Shown here: piece after piece, positions 25,729 through 34,983 of the stretch
Layout of the letters: each line of letters starts with the position of its first letter
How positions within the stretch are numbered: the first letter of the stretch is position 1
NCBI RefSeq assembly: GCF_014201905.1
Contig: NZ_JACHFM010000001.1
Span: 248,001 to 312,000 of the forward strand
Source: Amaricoccus macauensis
GTDB lineage: Bacteria; Pseudomonadota; Alphaproteobacteria; Rhodobacterales; Rhodobacteraceae
Length of the DNA stretch: 64,000 nt
Direction: 5' to 3'
Position numbers and translations under genes: made by a program
The notes under the pieces: generated by a model
Told to the model about the DNA's origin: nothing
Seen by the model: only the letters and a program-made list of their open reading frames with translations
The model's database searches: none

Positions 25729-26901
25729 ATGAGAGTTGAAGTCGCCGGGGCCGAGTACCGTGCGGGTTCGGCGTACCGTTTCGTGCCGGTGGACCGTCTC
25801 ACCGCAGAGGAACGGTCCGCTGTCGGCAATCTCGCGGACGACCCGGAAATTTACGCCTTGCTGATCCCGCTGCGCGACGGTGCCCAGACCGTCAAGGCAA
25901 TCGATAGCCAGACCGCGCTTGTGTACCTTACGCTTCGGGAGCCAGGTCCTCTGCCTTCGTTGATGCGCGCGGCGTTGAGAGACGACCTCTCCGCCGCAGT
26001 CGCGCGGTTAGTGCTCGACGGCGTGCTGGAGATCCGCACTGGTGCCGACTTCGTCTCGGGGGCGGACGCGGTCGCACTCCTGAACCTGGACAGCAATCCA
26101 AGCGACCCTCGAGGCCGGCTGGCGCGGTTGTCGATCCAGGCGCTCCGGTACGGACAGCACTTGGACATTCAGAACGTTCAGACGCTCGCGGGCCGTCTCT
26201 ACGCCTTCAATCGTCTGGTCCTCACCCCCTCGTGGGGCCAACGACTGCCGACACGGGAGTCGACGGCGGTCTATCTTGGTATTGGCGACGACCGCGGCTC
26301 GGTGCGACCGCCCAGCCCCGGCTGGGTCGCCCAGGGAGGGGCGATGACATCATCGAGCTGGCTCGCGTGGCACTCGGGCGCGCCGATCAGTCGCGCGGGT
26401 CACGGTCCCGTGTACAAGCTGTACGTCAGTCCGCAACCTTCGGCGGTAGCGGAGTGCCTTCGAATATGCGCCGAGATCGTTCGCAAGCGAGGGGCACATG
26501 CATTGAAGGTGGGAGCCGACGTCCACGGGCTTCTGCGTCCGGACAAGCTCGTGGCCTATTTCGGCACCTTCGAGTCTCTCGGGGAGGCAGCGGCCTCGCT
26601 CGCACCGCGGCTTGCCGGCATGCCTGCGCACGGCGTCCCCTTCACTGCGGAGATCACACCTGACGGCATGCTGTCCTGGGGCGTCGATCCTCCTCGGCAG
26701 GAACATGAGTTGGCTTGGACGGGGGAAAGCTGGCGCGTGTGGGTGGCCGGGCGGCTTGCCTCCGCGCTTGTCGCGGCCAGGACGGCCTCGAATTCGGGCG
26801 AGCCCTGGCGCTACGCGTTGGAGCGGATCGCGCTTGAAGGCATCGATCCATCCATTTGGGTGCCGAGCCAGGGAGTGTTCGCGGCGGGGACCGGAGCATG
26901 A
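25729..26901 (+). CDS. RiPP-locus partner protein (possible lyase)
   Basis: 390 residues, no confident family. Residues about 40-105 look like a winged-helix peptide-recognition module (IYALLIPLRD ... LSAAVARLVLDGVLEI). The second half has mixed alpha/beta with AHALKVGADVHGLLRPDKLV followed by VAYF near 257-278, reminiscent of HopA1-like lyases used with stand-alone kinases in class V lanthipeptide pathways. No lyase domain is seen in the next protein although it has kinase and LanC parts, so this gene is the logical candidate for the elimination step. Ends overlapping the next start (ATGA). Confidence 0.55.
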   Translation: MRVEVAGAEYRAGSAYRFVPVDRLTAEERSAVGNLADDPEIYALLIPLRDGAQTVKAIDSQTALVYLTLREPGPLPSLMRAALRDDLSAAVARLVLDGVLEIRTGADFVSGADAVALLNLDSNPSDPRGRLARLSIQALRYGQHLDIQNVQTLAGRLYAFNRLVLTPSWGQRLPTRESTAVYLGIGDDRGSVRPPSPGWVAQGGAMTSSSWLAWHSGAPISRAGHGPVYKLYVSPQPSAVAECLRICAEIVRKRGAHALKVGADVHGLLRPDKLVAYFGTFESLGEAAASLAPRLAGMPAHGVPFTAEITPDGMLSWGVDPPRQEHELAWTGESWRVWVAGRLASALVAARTASNSGEPWRYALERIALEGIDPSIWVPSQGVFAAGTGA

Positions 26902-28676
26902 GTGAGGACATCACTACGCGGTTCGTGCTGCAGCCGGACGTCGTGTTCACGCCGGTTCAGGACCTGCCAATGGCCGCGCGCGAACAGCTCGGCGCAGACG
27001 AAGGCGACTATGCCTTGAGTCGGACGATGTCACGCGCTCCCGTGCGGGTACTCGATCGGGACTCTGCCGAGCTCCTGCAGCGCTTTCGATCGCCGACCCG
27101 TATCGTGGACGCCATCGTGAGCTACAGTCGCGATCACCGCGCCGATGCCGAGGCCACATTGGAGGAGGCGTTCCCGATGCTCCAGCGCCTGATCGACAAT
27201 CAGGTTCTGGTGGTAGCGACCTCAGATGCGAGCACGTCAGCTCAGTCCGGGCTGAAGGTTGGTGATCTATTCGAGGGCTCCCTGGTGCTGGCGACCGTTC
27301 AAGTGCTCGAGGACACCGAGGTGCATCTCGTCCGGACGGAGGACGGTGTTCATGCAGCGCTGAAGCTGTTCAATGCCCCGGAGGGTGCCTGCTCTCTGCA
27401 GCAAATGAGAGGAGAGGAGGCTATCCTCCGCCACCTCGACGGCAGTGTCGCACCGCGTGTGCTCGTCGCCGGGGATCGAGCTGGCGTGGCGTACCTCCTT
27501 CTCGAGTGGCGTCCCGGAGTCTCTGCAGAGGTCGCGGCAGCGGAGGCACGGCGTGCCGGCCGAGAGTCTCGGCAGGCCCTCTTGAACATCTGCTGTTCGA
27601 TCGCGAATGCGTACGCTCGCCTGCACGCGGTCGGTGTGGTGCATGGCGACGTCCATCCCCGCAACATCCTCGTCGACGGCGATGGGGCGGTGACTATCAT
27701 CGATTTCGGTTACGCGGTAATGCCCGCTAGCGTTGAGCCACGGACGGCCAGGGCGTCGCGGGGAGGAATTGCGTTCTTTCTCGAGCCCGAGTACGCGCAG
27801 GCGCTGCGGGCCGGCGAACCGAGTCCGCCCGCCACGGCGCTCGGCGAGCAATACGCGGTCGCGGCCCTTCTGTACTTGCTTGTGACGGGCAGCCACTACG
27901 TTGATTTCTCGCTCGAGCCGGACCAACTGCTTGGACAGATAGCCGAGGAGCAGCCGCTGCCCTTCGCGAAGCGGAACACGCGGCCGTGGCCGCAGCTCGA
28001 GCATCTCCTTCTGAAGTGTCTCTCGAAGCGTCCTGAGGACCGCCTTCCGGATTTGTCCGTGGTGGCCGAGCGGCTCGGAGCTATAAGGGATGCTGTTCCC
28101 GTGCCTGCGGTAGGACCGCGCGGCGACATGGCACCGGCCCCGCAACTGCTCGACGGGGTGCTCAGGCGGGTCGGGTTCGAGGGTCCCCTGGTGTCGCAAG
28201 GACTTCCACAGCCGCCGACTAGCTCGCTCAACTACGGTGCTGCCGGTATCGCCTATGCGCTGTACCGGCTTGCCGGCGTGCGTGACGATCCTGTTCTCCT
28301 CGCCCTGGCGGACGTGTGGGTGAGCCGTGCGCAAGCGCACATGGACGACGACGACGGCTGCTTCAGTGACGAGCTGGACATCACACCCGACACCGTCGGC
28401 CGGAGCTCACTTTTTCACTCCGGCGCGGGAGTGGAGGCAGTGTCGGCGGTCGTTGCGCACGCCCGCGGGGACGTTGCGGCGTGCAAGGTCGCCGTCAGCG
28501 CCTTTCTCCAACGCTCACACTCGCCGTCTCGGGGACTTGATCTCACCTTGGGCCGCTGCAGTTCACTCCTCGGCTGTTGCATTCTCCTCGAGACGCTCGT
28601 GACCGCAGACGCCGCCGAGCACGAGGAGATCCGGCGTTTTGGGATCGCACGGCCCAAGAGATCCGAGCTGAGATAG
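26898..28676 (+). CDS. RRE-like/kinase/LanC lanthionine synthetase, N-terminal part
   Basis: 592 residues before a premature TAG. Residues 38-105 resemble a PqqD-like recognition module (VRVLDRDSAELLQRF ... LIDNQVLVVA). A Ser/Thr kinase spans about 122-395 with Lys156 (ALKLF), Glu in RGEEAIL, catalytic HGDVHPRN (249-256) and DFG 269-271. From about 415 a LanC-type toroid begins, with repeats LNYGAAGIAY, LFHSGAGVEA and LGRCSSLLGC. The remaining four LanC repeats, including the zinc site, continue in the -1 frame (next entry). Predicted to phosphorylate and cyclise the Cys-rich substrate encoded just upstream. One missing T in TTTT (28637-28640) would restore one 800-residue enzyme. Confidence 0.78.
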   Translation: MSEDITTRFVLQPDVVFTPVQDLPMAAREQLGADEGDYALSRTMSRAPVRVLDRDSAELLQRFRSPTRIVDAIVSYSRDHRADAEATLEEAFPMLQRLIDNQVLVVATSDASTSAQSGLKVGDLFEGSLVLATVQVLEDTEVHLVRTEDGVHAALKLFNAPEGACSLQQMRGEEAILRHLDGSVAPRVLVAGDRAGVAYLLLEWRPGVSAEVAAAEARRAGRESRQALLNICCSIANAYARLHAVGVVHGDVHPRNILVDGDGAVTIIDFGYAVMPASVEPRTARASRGGIAFFLEPEYAQALRAGEPSPPATALGEQYAVAALLYLLVTGSHYVDFSLEPDQLLGQIAEEQPLPFAKRNTRPWPQLEHLLLKCLSKRPEDRLPDLSVVAERLGAIRDAVPVPAVGPRGDMAPAPQLLDGVLRRVGFEGPLVSQGLPQPPTSSLNYGAAGIAYALYRLAGVRDDPVLLALADVWVSRAQAHMDDDDGCFSDELDITPDTVGRSSLFHSGAGVEAVSAVVAHARGDVAACKVAVSAFLQRSHSPSRGLDLTLGRCSSLLGCCILLETLVTADAAEHEEIRRFGIARPKRSELR

Positions 28677-29323
28677 TTGCTTTCCCCCCAATCGGCGATC
28701 CTGGCGAGATCGCATACATGGGCGTCGCTCACGGGTGGGCGGGCATCCTCTACGGTTTGCTCCTGTGGGACGAGGTGACCGGACGCGGCCCTGCCTCCGA
28801 ATTGGCCGTGCGTCTGGACCAACTCGCCCTCTCAGCCCAGCCATGGGGCCGCGGCGTCCGATGGCCCATTCGCAGCGGGGGGCTCACCAGCTATATGGGG
28901 GGATGGTGCAACGGCAGCGCCGGGTTCGTGCATCTCTTCACACTGGCTTGGCGTACGACCAGAGACGACCGGTGGATCCGGCTAGCCGAGCAGGCCGCGT
29001 GGACGACTTGGGAAGCGGACGAGCCGGTGAGTTCCCTGTGCTGCGGCCGCAGCGGCCGGGCGTACGCCCTGCTCAACCTCTACCGACACACAGACGAGGC
29101 GGCGTGGCACGAACGCGCGTGCGATCTTGCTCTGATCGCTTCCGCCCATGCGGTCGACGGCGTTGAGCAGGGTCGCGTCGATAGCCTTTACAAAGGTCTT
29201 CTCGGCGTCTCGCTCCTCGCAGCGGAGATCGAAGTGCCGACCCTAGCGAGGATGCCGTTCTTCGAACCGGAAGGATGGCCGAAGCCCGAGACCCCTGCAC
29301 CGACAGCGAGTATCCTGAGGTAA
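28640..29323 (+). pseudogene. LanC cyclase C-terminal part, frame-shifted
   Basis: 228 codons continuing the LanC domain after an apparent 1-base deletion. It resumes WDRTAQEIRAEIV and has four toroid repeats: MGVAHGWAGILYG with the active-site His, GWCNGSAGFVHL with the first zinc Cys, SSLCCGRSGRAYALL with the second and third ligands, and DSLYKGLLGVSLL. The CCG triplet replaces the usual CHG, giving a three-Cys zinc site like that of ProcM-type synthetases. No ribosome site or start codon fits an independent protein. Either a real inactivating frameshift or a homopolymer sequencing error. Confidence 0.7.
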
Positions 29324-29404
29324 GCGTCCGGGGCCCCTGCCCTGCCACGGTCAGGGAGCTTCGGATAGTGTCCGCCTCGGATAGCGTACACTAGGGGCCC
29401 GCCA

Positions 29405-29560
29405 ATGGTGCGTCGGACGAAGGGGTGGAGCGCGGAGGAGAAGCGGTCGGTCTGTCGCCAGACGACGGCGCCCGGTGCTTCCCTGGCGCAGGTGGCGGGG
29501 CGCTACTCGCTGAACCCCTCGCGCATGCAGGCCCTTCGCGCCGCCATGCAAGACTCGGGC
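29405..29560 (+). pseudogene. Transposase OrfA fragment (IS66/IS3-like)
   Basis: A frame opening MVRRTKGWSAEEKRSVCRQT then PGASLAQVAGRYSLNPSRM has the helix-turn-helix of small transposase subunits, then degenerates. No downstream transposase is found. It is insertion-sequence debris directly after the lanthionine synthetase, and may have removed export or protease genes of that locus. Family assignment is tentative. Confidence 0.5.
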
Positions 29561-29804
29561 GCGCCGCCAGCCGCCGAAGCTCCGGCCCGTGCGACCCGCC
29601 GGCGCAGGCCCGCTCTTCGGGGCAATCCCGGCCGCTTGCCACGACGCTTGCTGGCGTGCAGTCGTCAGCTAAATACCCATGCCATCTCGTCTCCAGCGGC
29701 GCGCGCCGAAGGCCGGCATATCGACAAGCAGCTCGAACTCAGGCATCATCGGCCCGGCTCCCATCCTCTCGCGGCGCCCGCGAAGGCTCGGGGGATGAGC
29801 AAGC

Positions 29805-30068
29805 CTATCGCACGGAAATGCTCGCCCTGAGCACGTGCCACACGAACTGCTCCCCGACCGCTCCGCACGGGCACTTCATCTCCCGCGTGATGTCCAGCAA
29901 TCGCTCATAGGCCGGATAACGGTCGTGCAGCCGGTGCGTCGCAATGCGCCACGTCCGGTCGCAGGCGAGACATCGGGCGAAAACGCAATCCGTCGCGGCC
30001 ATGTCCTCCAGGCGGACCTGATAGCGCGGGCCGAGGATGACCTTGGTGTACGGCATGGTGGAAAACAT
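29805..30068 (-). CDS. Small zinc-ribbon-like hypothetical protein
   Basis: 87 residues if it starts at 30068; an internal ATG at 30056 is equally possible, as neither has a clear ribosome site. Two Cys pairs (FARCLACDRTW and MKCPCGAVG) separated by about 35 residues suggest a zinc ribbon. Family not recognised by name; similar small proteins occur in alphaproteobacterial islands. Bases 29561-29804 before its 3' end hold nothing recognisable. Confidence 0.55.
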   Translation of the reverse strand: MFSTMPYTKVILGPRYQVRLEDMAATDCVFARCLACDRTWRIATHRLHDRYPAYERLLDITREMKCPCGAVGEQFVWHVLRASISVR

Positions 30069-30187
30069 TACGCGAACACGGTGAGTCTGGAAGGGAGCGC
30101 TAACCGGTATCGACCCGCCGTGCTTGCCCTGTGGCGGCTCCCGTCGATCCTGCTGACGGGGACTTCCAGTTCGGAATTGGGGCATTC

Positions 30188-30424
30188 ATGGAAACCATAG
30201 CCACAGCTCTGACCGTCATCATCGGGCTCGTGATACTCACCTTCACGGTCTGTGGCGCGTATGGCCTGGGCGGCTGGCTGGCGGTTGCGGCAATGGGCGG
30301 CGTGGGGTCGTTTGCCGGGATGCTGTTCATGTGTGGTGGCGCCCGGCGCGATCGCGAGGAGGAGGGCGGCTTTAGCGGCGGGCGTTTCCACCCGATCTTC
30401 ACCCGCCAGGAGCGACAGGGGTAA
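30188..30424 (+). CDS. Small membrane protein, hypothetical
   Basis: 78 residues with two hydrophobic segments (ALTVIIGLVILTFTVCGAYG and GWLAVAAMGGVGSFAGMLFM) and a charged C-terminal tail. Start at 30188 preferred because it puts the first membrane segment near the N-terminus. Function unknown; lies 80 bases upstream of the SRAP gene. Confidence 0.5.
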   Translation: METIATALTVIIGLVILTFTVCGAYGLGGWLAVAAMGGVGSFAGMLFMCGGARRDREEEGGFSGGRFHPIFTRQERQG

Positions 30425-30503
30425 TGCCCCTGTCGCTTTCTAGTCTCGTCAACAGTCACAGTGGTTAGTAGCCTCCGGGGTCGCGCCCCAGGAGTTCGAG
30501 CCG

Positions 30504-31190
30504 ATGTGCAACCTCTACTCGATGACGCGCTCCCAGGAGGCGATCCGCCGGCTCTTCGCCGGCATCCACGACCGGGTGGGCAACATGCCGCCGCTGCCCG
30601 GCGTCTATCCGGACTACCCGGCGCCAATCGTCCGCAACGGGGATGGGGATGATCGCGAGCTCGTCATGGCGCGCTGGGGCATGCCGACGCCGCCGCAGTA
30701 CCTCGTCGGTAAGAAGGTTGACCGCGGCGTGACCAACATCCGGCAGACGACATCGTCGCACTGGCGGCCGTGGCTCGGGCCCGAGCATCGCTGCCTGGTG
30801 CCCTTCACCAGCTTTGCCGAGAACGAGACCCTGCCCGACGGCTCACGCCCCCCGGTCTGGTTCGCCTTCGATGAGAGCCGGCCGCTCGCTTTCTTCGCCG
30901 GCCTGTGGGCGCGCTGGACCAGCGTCAGGAAGCTGAAGGAGGGCGAGGTGACTGCCGAGCTCTACGGCTTCCTGACGACCCGACCGAACGCCGAGGTCGG
31001 CGCCGTGCACCCGAAGGCGATGCCGGTGATCCTGACGGAGCCAGCCGAATGGGACGCCTGGCTAACGGAGCCGTGGAGCGAGGCAAAGGCACTGCAGCGG
31101 CCGCTGCCGGATGGCTCGCTGCGCATTGTGCTCCGCGGCGAGAAGGAGGATTTCGGAGAGAGTTTGTCCGATACGCCGGTGACTGGATGA
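30504..31190 (+). CDS. SRAP-family abasic-site peptidase (YedK/HMCES type)
   Basis: 228 residues. It crosslinks to abasic sites in single-stranded DNA to shield them. The catalytic Cys2 is right after the initiator Met (MCNLYS), with Asn78 in TNIRQT, Glu106 in FAENE and His169 in HPKAMP, the positions expected in YedK. Its stop overlaps the start of a DNA ligase gene (ATGA), so the pair is co-translated and probably acts in one repair step, perhaps on breaks or foreign single strands entering with the element. Confidence 0.93.
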   Translation: MCNLYSMTRSQEAIRRLFAGIHDRVGNMPPLPGVYPDYPAPIVRNGDGDDRELVMARWGMPTPPQYLVGKKVDRGVTNIRQTTSSHWRPWLGPEHRCLVPFTSFAENETLPDGSRPPVWFAFDESRPLAFFAGLWARWTSVRKLKEGEVTAELYGFLTTRPNAEVGAVHPKAMPVILTEPAEWDAWLTEPWSEAKALQRPLPDGSLRIVLRGEKEDFGESLSDTPVTG

Positions 31191-32155
31191 ACGCTTCGAC
31201 CCCGCTGCCGCTCGATGTCCCGCCGATGGAGGCCGAAGCTGTCGACGAACTCCCAGCCGGACCAGGATGGCAGTACGAGCCGAAGTACGATGGTTTTCGC
31301 TGCCTTGCACATCGGCGCGGGGACCGCGTCCACCTGCAGTCGAAGAACCAGAAGCCGCTCGAGCGCTACTTCCCGGAGGTCGCCCACGGCATGGAGGAGA
31401 TCGCCGAGGACGGCTTTGTGCTCGACGGCGAGCTCGTTATCGCCGCTGGCTCCTTCGAGAGCCTGCAGCTGCGCCTGCACCCCGCCGAGAGCCGCATTCG
31501 CAAGCTGGCGAGCGAAACCCCGGCGGAGCTGATCTCCTTTGATCTGCTGGCGCGCTCGGGCATCTCGCTGCTCGAGCGGCCCCTCGCCGAGCGGCGGCGC
31601 GAGCTCGAGGACTTCATGGCACGGGCGGCCTCCTCGGTGCTCAGGCTTGGGGAGGCGACGGATCAGGAACTCGTCGCACGGGACTGGCTCGGACGCGAAG
31701 GCCTCGACGGCATCGTGGCCAAGCGGCTCGATCTTCCGTATCAGCCCGCCGAACGGGCGATGCGCAAGTTCAAGCTTTGGAAGACCGTCGACTGCGTCGT
31801 GGCGGGACTCTACCGGAAGCGCGGCACGCAGGACGTGGAGCATCTGCTGCTTGGCCTCTATGACGAGGAGGGCAAGCTGAACTACGTCGGCCGCGCCCGA
31901 ATCTACGAGGAAGCAGCCGAGATTGGGCGCCTGCTCGAGCCGCTCGTCGGCGGCCAAGGGTTCACCGGCCGTGCTCCGGGCGGCAAGAGCCGCTGGTCGA
32001 GCAAGGAGCGGGTGCCGGTTCCACTCGAGCCGGTGATGGTCGTCGAGGTCAGCGCCGACCACATCACCGGCGAGCACATGCGCCACGGAGCGCGACTCCT
32101 GCGCTGGCGGACGGACAAAGCGCCCGAGAGCTGCACCATGGATCAGATCAGGTGA
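31187..32155 (+). CDS. ATP-dependent DNA ligase, LigD/LigC type
   Basis: 322 residues. Adenylation lysine Lys33 in EPKYDGFR, then the other nucleotidyltransferase motifs ([24 protein letters not shown]) and an OB-fold with basic surface at the C-terminus ([23 protein letters not shown]). There is no polymerase or phosphoesterase domain, so it is a stand-alone ligase of the class used in bacterial end joining. Coupled to the SRAP gene upstream. No Ku gene is seen in the window. Confidence 0.92.
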   Translation: MNASTPLPLDVPPMEAEAVDELPAGPGWQYEPKYDGFRCLAHRRGDRVHLQSKNQKPLERYFPEVAHGMEEIAEDGFVLDGELVIAAGSFESLQLRLHPAESRIRKLASETPAELISFDLLARSGISLLERPLAERRRELEDFMARAASSVLRLGEATDQELVARDWLGREGLDGIVAKRLDLPYQPAERAMRKFKLWKTVDCVVAGLYRKRGTQDVEHLLLGLYDEEGKLNYVGRARIYEEAAEIGRLLEPLVGGQGFTGRAPGGKSRWSSKERVPVPLEPVMVVEVSADHITGEHMRHGARLLRWRTDKAPESCTMDQIR

Positions 32156-32352
32156 GCCAATTCAGAAAACCCTGATCGGTCGCACTCGGCCACATAGAGC
32201 CTAACGAAGCCGCCCTGGATAACCCAGCCGATCATTGCTCCGGCGTGTTGTAGCGAACTCGAGGGCGCCACCAGAAGAACTATGGAGATTCCTCCTGTTC
32301 AGTCAGTGGATCCGGTAGTTTGCTCACCTGCGGCATAACCGCCGCCTGGCGT

Positions 32353-33110
32353 TCAGGACACCCTTTGACGTCCCTCCTCCCAGCGGACGCTGACAGCATC
32401 GTCGGTCAGGGTGACGAGCCGGCTGTTGGCGATGGTCACGCGGCGGGTGTAGCGGCCGAGATAGGCGAGCACCTGCTCGGGGTCGCCGAAGGGCGGTTTG
32501 GCATAGACCACCCAGTCGATCCGGCGCCGCGACGTGCAGTGGACGGCGAAGGCGCGGGGCTCGGCGAGCGGAGCGAGGTCGCCGAAGAAGCGCAGCCCGC
32601 CCTCGGCGAAGGCGGCGGCGAGACGTTCGAGCAAGAGCCGCCGGAATAGCCGCCCGAGCACCTTGACCGACATGAAGAACCCAGGCGGGCAGGCGATCCA
32701 GCGCGTGCGGTCGGGCGAGAGGCCGCCGCCCGGCCCGATGCAGTGGACATGCGGATGGTGCTGCATCGCCTGGCCTCAGCTATGCAGCACGGCGACGCCG
32801 CCGATCTCGGCACCGAGATGGGGCGGGTCGGCCGCAATCAGGCGCAGCGTCTCGGCGGCGGCGCGGAACAGGATGGCGTAGACCGCCGCTTGTTCTGGAA
32901 CGCGATCGCCGCGACCGGCGCCGGCACGGTGAAGACCACGTGGAAATAGGGAACAGGCAGCAGTTCTGCCCGCCGTGCGGCGACCCAGGCTTCCCGCGCC
33001 CGGCCTGGCCCTTGGGAGAGTGACGGTTGCGGCAGGAATTGTAGGCGATCGCGGTGTTGCCGCAGTCGGGACAGCGGCGGCATGCCCGCTTGTCTTCGCC
33101 GTGGTGTCGA
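32353..33110 (-). pseudogene. IS91-family transposase remnant
   Basis: Pieces of an IS91 Y-type transposase in three frames on the minus strand: a zinc-finger part (SCRNRH), then WVAARRAELLPVPYFHVVFT, then AAVYAILFRAAAETLRLIAA, then MQHHPHVHCIGPGGGLSPD and YLGRYTRRVTIANSR. At least one internal stop (HS*) and two frameshifts, and the C-terminus is cut. IS91 relatives mobilise neighbouring DNA by rolling-circle transposition, so this remnant may mark how the catabolic block to its right was acquired. Confidence 0.85.
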
Positions 33111-33321
33111 TCGGGCGGAGCTTCCGTCGGAGGCGTCTGTTCGGGGAGCGTGGCATTCCTGCGAAAGCTCGGCGCTGTTGCAGCGCAATTTCAGACAACA
33201 TTCTCTCAACCGAACCGATGAAGAACTTGTTTGTCTTTCAGAGGCCCGGCGCGCCATCCTTCCCGACGGGTCGGCCGAGGTCACGCGGGCCAAGGGAGAT
33301 AAGCTGCGAGATTGAGAGGAA

Positions 33322-34983
33322 ATGCGAGTGGTTGAGCGTCGACGAAAGTTTTATGCGTGGGGCTTCGAGGATCAGGCTGCGACGGCCGAGGAGATGGCTC
33401 CGGTCCTCGATACTTGGCACCGGATATTCGGGACCGACCGCTTCGAGGTGATGCCGGCGCCGACGCTCGAGACGATCGACATGCGGCCGCCGCGGATCAC
33501 CGCGATTCCAGCGGCGTTCCGCGAGATCTGCCGGCAGGACCGCTACGAGCGGGCACTGCACGCCTACGGTCGGTCATTCCTCGACAGCGCAAGGATGTTC
33601 CGGGGCGACTTTACCCGGGCGCCGGACGTGGTCGCGTATCCGCGCACCGAGGCGGAGGTGCAGGCGCTCATCGACTGGGCGTCCGACATCGACGCCGCAG
33701 TCATTCCCTTCGGCGGCGGATCGAGTGTCGTCGGCGGCGTGAACCCAGAGATCGACGGGAACTACTCCGGCGTCATCACCATCGACATGTGGTACATGAA
33801 CCGGGTGCTCGAGGTCGACCAGGTGTCGCGCTCGGCGCGGGTGCAGGCCGGCATATATGGACCGGACCTCGAGAAGCAGCTGAAGGAGCACAGCCTCACG
33901 CTGCGGCACTTCCCGCAGAGCTTCGAGCTCTCGACACTCGGCGGATGGATCGCCACGCGCGCGGCCGGGCACTTCGCCTCGAACGCGACCTACATCGACG
34001 ACTACGTCGAAGGCATCCGCATGGTGACGCCGGAAGGCGTGACCGAGAGCCGGCGGCTCCCGGCCTCCGGCGCCGGGCCTTCGCCCGACCGCTACGTGAT
34101 GGGGACCGAGGGCTCGGCAGGCATCATCACCGAGGCGTGGATCCGGGTCCTGAATCGGCCGCGCCACAAGGTCGGTGCGACCCTCGTCTTCGACGACTAC
34201 TACCGCGCCGCCGAAGCGGTGCGGGCGATCTCGCAGGCCGGGCTCCAACCCGACAACTGCCGACTGATCGACGCGCTCGAGGCGAGGCTCACCAAATCCT
34301 ACGACGGTGACAAGCCGATCCTCGTGCTCGGCTATGAGAGTGCTCACTATCCCGTCGACCACCTCCTGAAACTCACGGTCGAGCTCTGCGCCGAGTACGG
34401 CGGGGCGCCGGTCGAGAGGAGCGAACGGCCGGAGGAGCGGAGCGCGGTCGCTGGCCAGTGGCGGAACGCCTTCATTCGCGGCCCCTACTACCGCGAGCAC
34501 ATGACGGCACGCGGCATCTGCCGCGAGACCTTCGAGACCGCGGTGCCGTGGAGCGGCTTCGCGGAACTGCACGACTCGGTCATCCGAACCGTGGACGAGG
34601 CGATCCGGCGGGTGACCGGGCGCCCCGGCACGGTCACCTGTCGCTTTACCCACATCTATCCGAACGGGCCGGCGCCCTACTTTACCTTCCACTGCCTGCC
34701 GGAGCGCGCGCGGATGGACGCGCAGTGCATGGAGATCAAGTCCGCCGCCTACGACGCGGTGATGAAGGCCGGCGGCACGATCACCCACCACCACGCGGTC
34801 GGGCGCCTCCACATGCCCTGGTACGTCGAGCAACGGCCGAAGCTGATCGGCAACGCCTTCGCCGCGGCGAAGCGGGCGCTCGATCCGGCCGGCATCATGA
34901 ACCCGGGCGTCATCGTCACTGAGGAGGCGATCGCGGCCTGGCGCCGTGCGCCGGCGAACCACGAGGCGGTCGCCGCATCATGA
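33322..34983 (+). CDS. FAD-linked oxidase (AGPS/GlcD-like)
   Basis: 553 residues of the PCMH/vanillyl-alcohol-oxidase superfamily. FAD-binding segment VIPFGGGSSVVGGVNPEIDG (residues about 129-148) and the FELSTLGGWIATRAAGH stretch as in alkyldihydroxyacetone-phosphate synthase. The C-terminal cap carries GRPGTVTCRFTHIYPNGPAP and a HHHAVGR motif near 488. Probably oxidises a hydroxy acid, or a related carbon chain, with FAD in the cytoplasm. Start supported by GAGAGGAA. First gene of the catabolic block, with ATGA overlap into the CoA-transferase gene. Confidence 0.88.
   Translation: MRVVERRRKFYAWGFEDQAATAEEMAPVLDTWHRIFGTDRFEVMPAPTLETIDMRPPRITAIPAAFREICRQDRYERALHAYGRSFLDSARMFRGDFTRAPDVVAYPRTEAEVQALIDWASDIDAAVIPFGGGSSVVGGVNPEIDGNYSGVITIDMWYMNRVLEVDQVSRSARVQAGIYGPDLEKQLKEHSLTLRHFPQSFELSTLGGWIATRAAGHFASNATYIDDYVEGIRMVTPEGVTESRRLPASGAGPSPDRYVMGTEGSAGIITEAWIRVLNRPRHKVGATLVFDDYYRAAEAVRAISQAGLQPDNCRLIDALEARLTKSYDGDKPILVLGYESAHYPVDHLLKLTVELCAEYGGAPVERSERPEERSAVAGQWRNAFIRGPYYREHMTARGICRETFETAVPWSGFAELHDSVIRTVDEAIRRVTGRPGTVTCRFTHIYPNGPAPYFTFHCLPERARMDAQCMEIKSAAYDAVMKAGGTITHHHAVGRLHMPWYVEQRPKLIGNAFAAAKRALDPAGIMNPGVIVTEEAIAAWRRAPANHEAVAAS

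Noticed and set aside
28577-28676. Programmed -1 frameshift in the LanC region
   Set aside because: The junction CGT TTT GGG does not fit the X XXY YYZ slippery pattern and no downstream stem is obvious; a 1-base deletion explains the data more simply.
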